From 4484-232 sp964486555 (GTDB taxonomy: Bacteria; Thermotogota; Thermotogae; Thermotogales; Thermotogaceae), in NCBI GenBank assembly GCA_964486555.1, contig CAZANP010000087.1, forward strand, positions 1-5,744: a stretch of 5,744 nt of DNA, read 5' to 3'. Shown one piece after another: positions 5,635 through 5,744 of this stretch. How positions within the stretch are numbered: position 1 is the stretch's first letter; the number at the start of each line of letters is the position of its first letter. Below the pieces are notes generated by a model. It saw only the letters and a program-made list of their open reading frames with translations, searched no databases and had not been told where the DNA came from. Made by a program: the position numbers and the translations under genes.

Positions 5635-5744
5635 GGGAGCCATCTACACCTTCTCTAATCGATTCGATGTTCCTCAGGTCATTACAAAAATCCCGAAAGG
5701 ATGGTATATGGTACTTAAGAAATGATCTAAATGTGTTCTACACA
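5635..5744. other. Non-coding tail after the last permease, no gene seen
   Basis: No open frame of useful length and no stem followed by a T-run are present, so I cannot call a terminator. Two small perfect inverted repeats are visible: ATCGA-T-TCGAT (5658-5668), and TGTGT-TCT-ACACA (5732-5744), which is cut by the window edge. A weak promoter-like pair, TTACAA (5683-5688) and TATATG (5705-5710) with 16-base spacing, might serve a following gene. The operon may continue beyond the window. Confidence 0.4.

Noticed and set aside
5708..5725. Possible start of a next gene (ATG at 5708 after GAAAGG)
   Set aside because: The frame stops after five codons, and the ATG at 5701 also stops after five codons; no gene start can be supported before the window ends.

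Overview
The window reads as one compact, co-directional (+ strand) operon. It encodes a two-permease ABC importer of the ribose/CUT2 type, headed by a small AllA-like (ureidoglycolate lyase superfamily) cupin gene. The order is promoter with dyad sites (about 19-56), AllA-like protein (88-588), secreted substrate-binding protein (737-2137), intercistronic stem-loop (2150-2182), double-domain ATPase (2202-3737), permease 1 (3740-4678), permease 2 (4675-5634), and then 110 bases with no recognisable gene. No RNA genes, CRISPR arrays, insertion sequences or phage-like elements are visible.

The likely host is a thermophilic bacterium of the Thermotogota type. The grounds are moderate GC content, frequent AGA/AGG arginine and ATA isoleucine codons, strong GGAGG-like ribosome binding sites, very tight gene packing and Lys/Glu-rich soluble proteins. 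This is inference from composition and style, not a marker gene. The non-lipidated signal peptide on the binding protein fits a cell with an outer envelope, but does not prove it.

The transporter is complete: one binding protein, one ATPase carrying both nucleotide-binding domains, and two different permeases that would form a heterodimeric channel. This is the layout of Lsr (AI-2), rhamnose and YtfQRT-YjfF (galactofuranose) importers. The substrate cannot be named from sequence. The binding protein is much longer than the usual CUT2 protein (466 against about 310-340 residues), so the ligand or docking mode may be unusual. The ATPase keeps one canonical composite ATP site and has one degenerate site.

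Expression probably starts from a good promoter at 23-51, overlaid by two inverted repeats that could be repressor sites. A perfect 11-bp stem between the binding-protein and ATPase genes is placed to keep binding-protein mRNA more abundant than the membrane components. The last three genes are spaced or overlapped for translational coupling. No convincing terminator follows the last gene, so the operon may continue past the window. I see no clearly novel defence or mobile system. The points most worth following are the AllA-like gene's association with a sugar-type importer, the oversized binding protein, and the ATPase's altered motifs.
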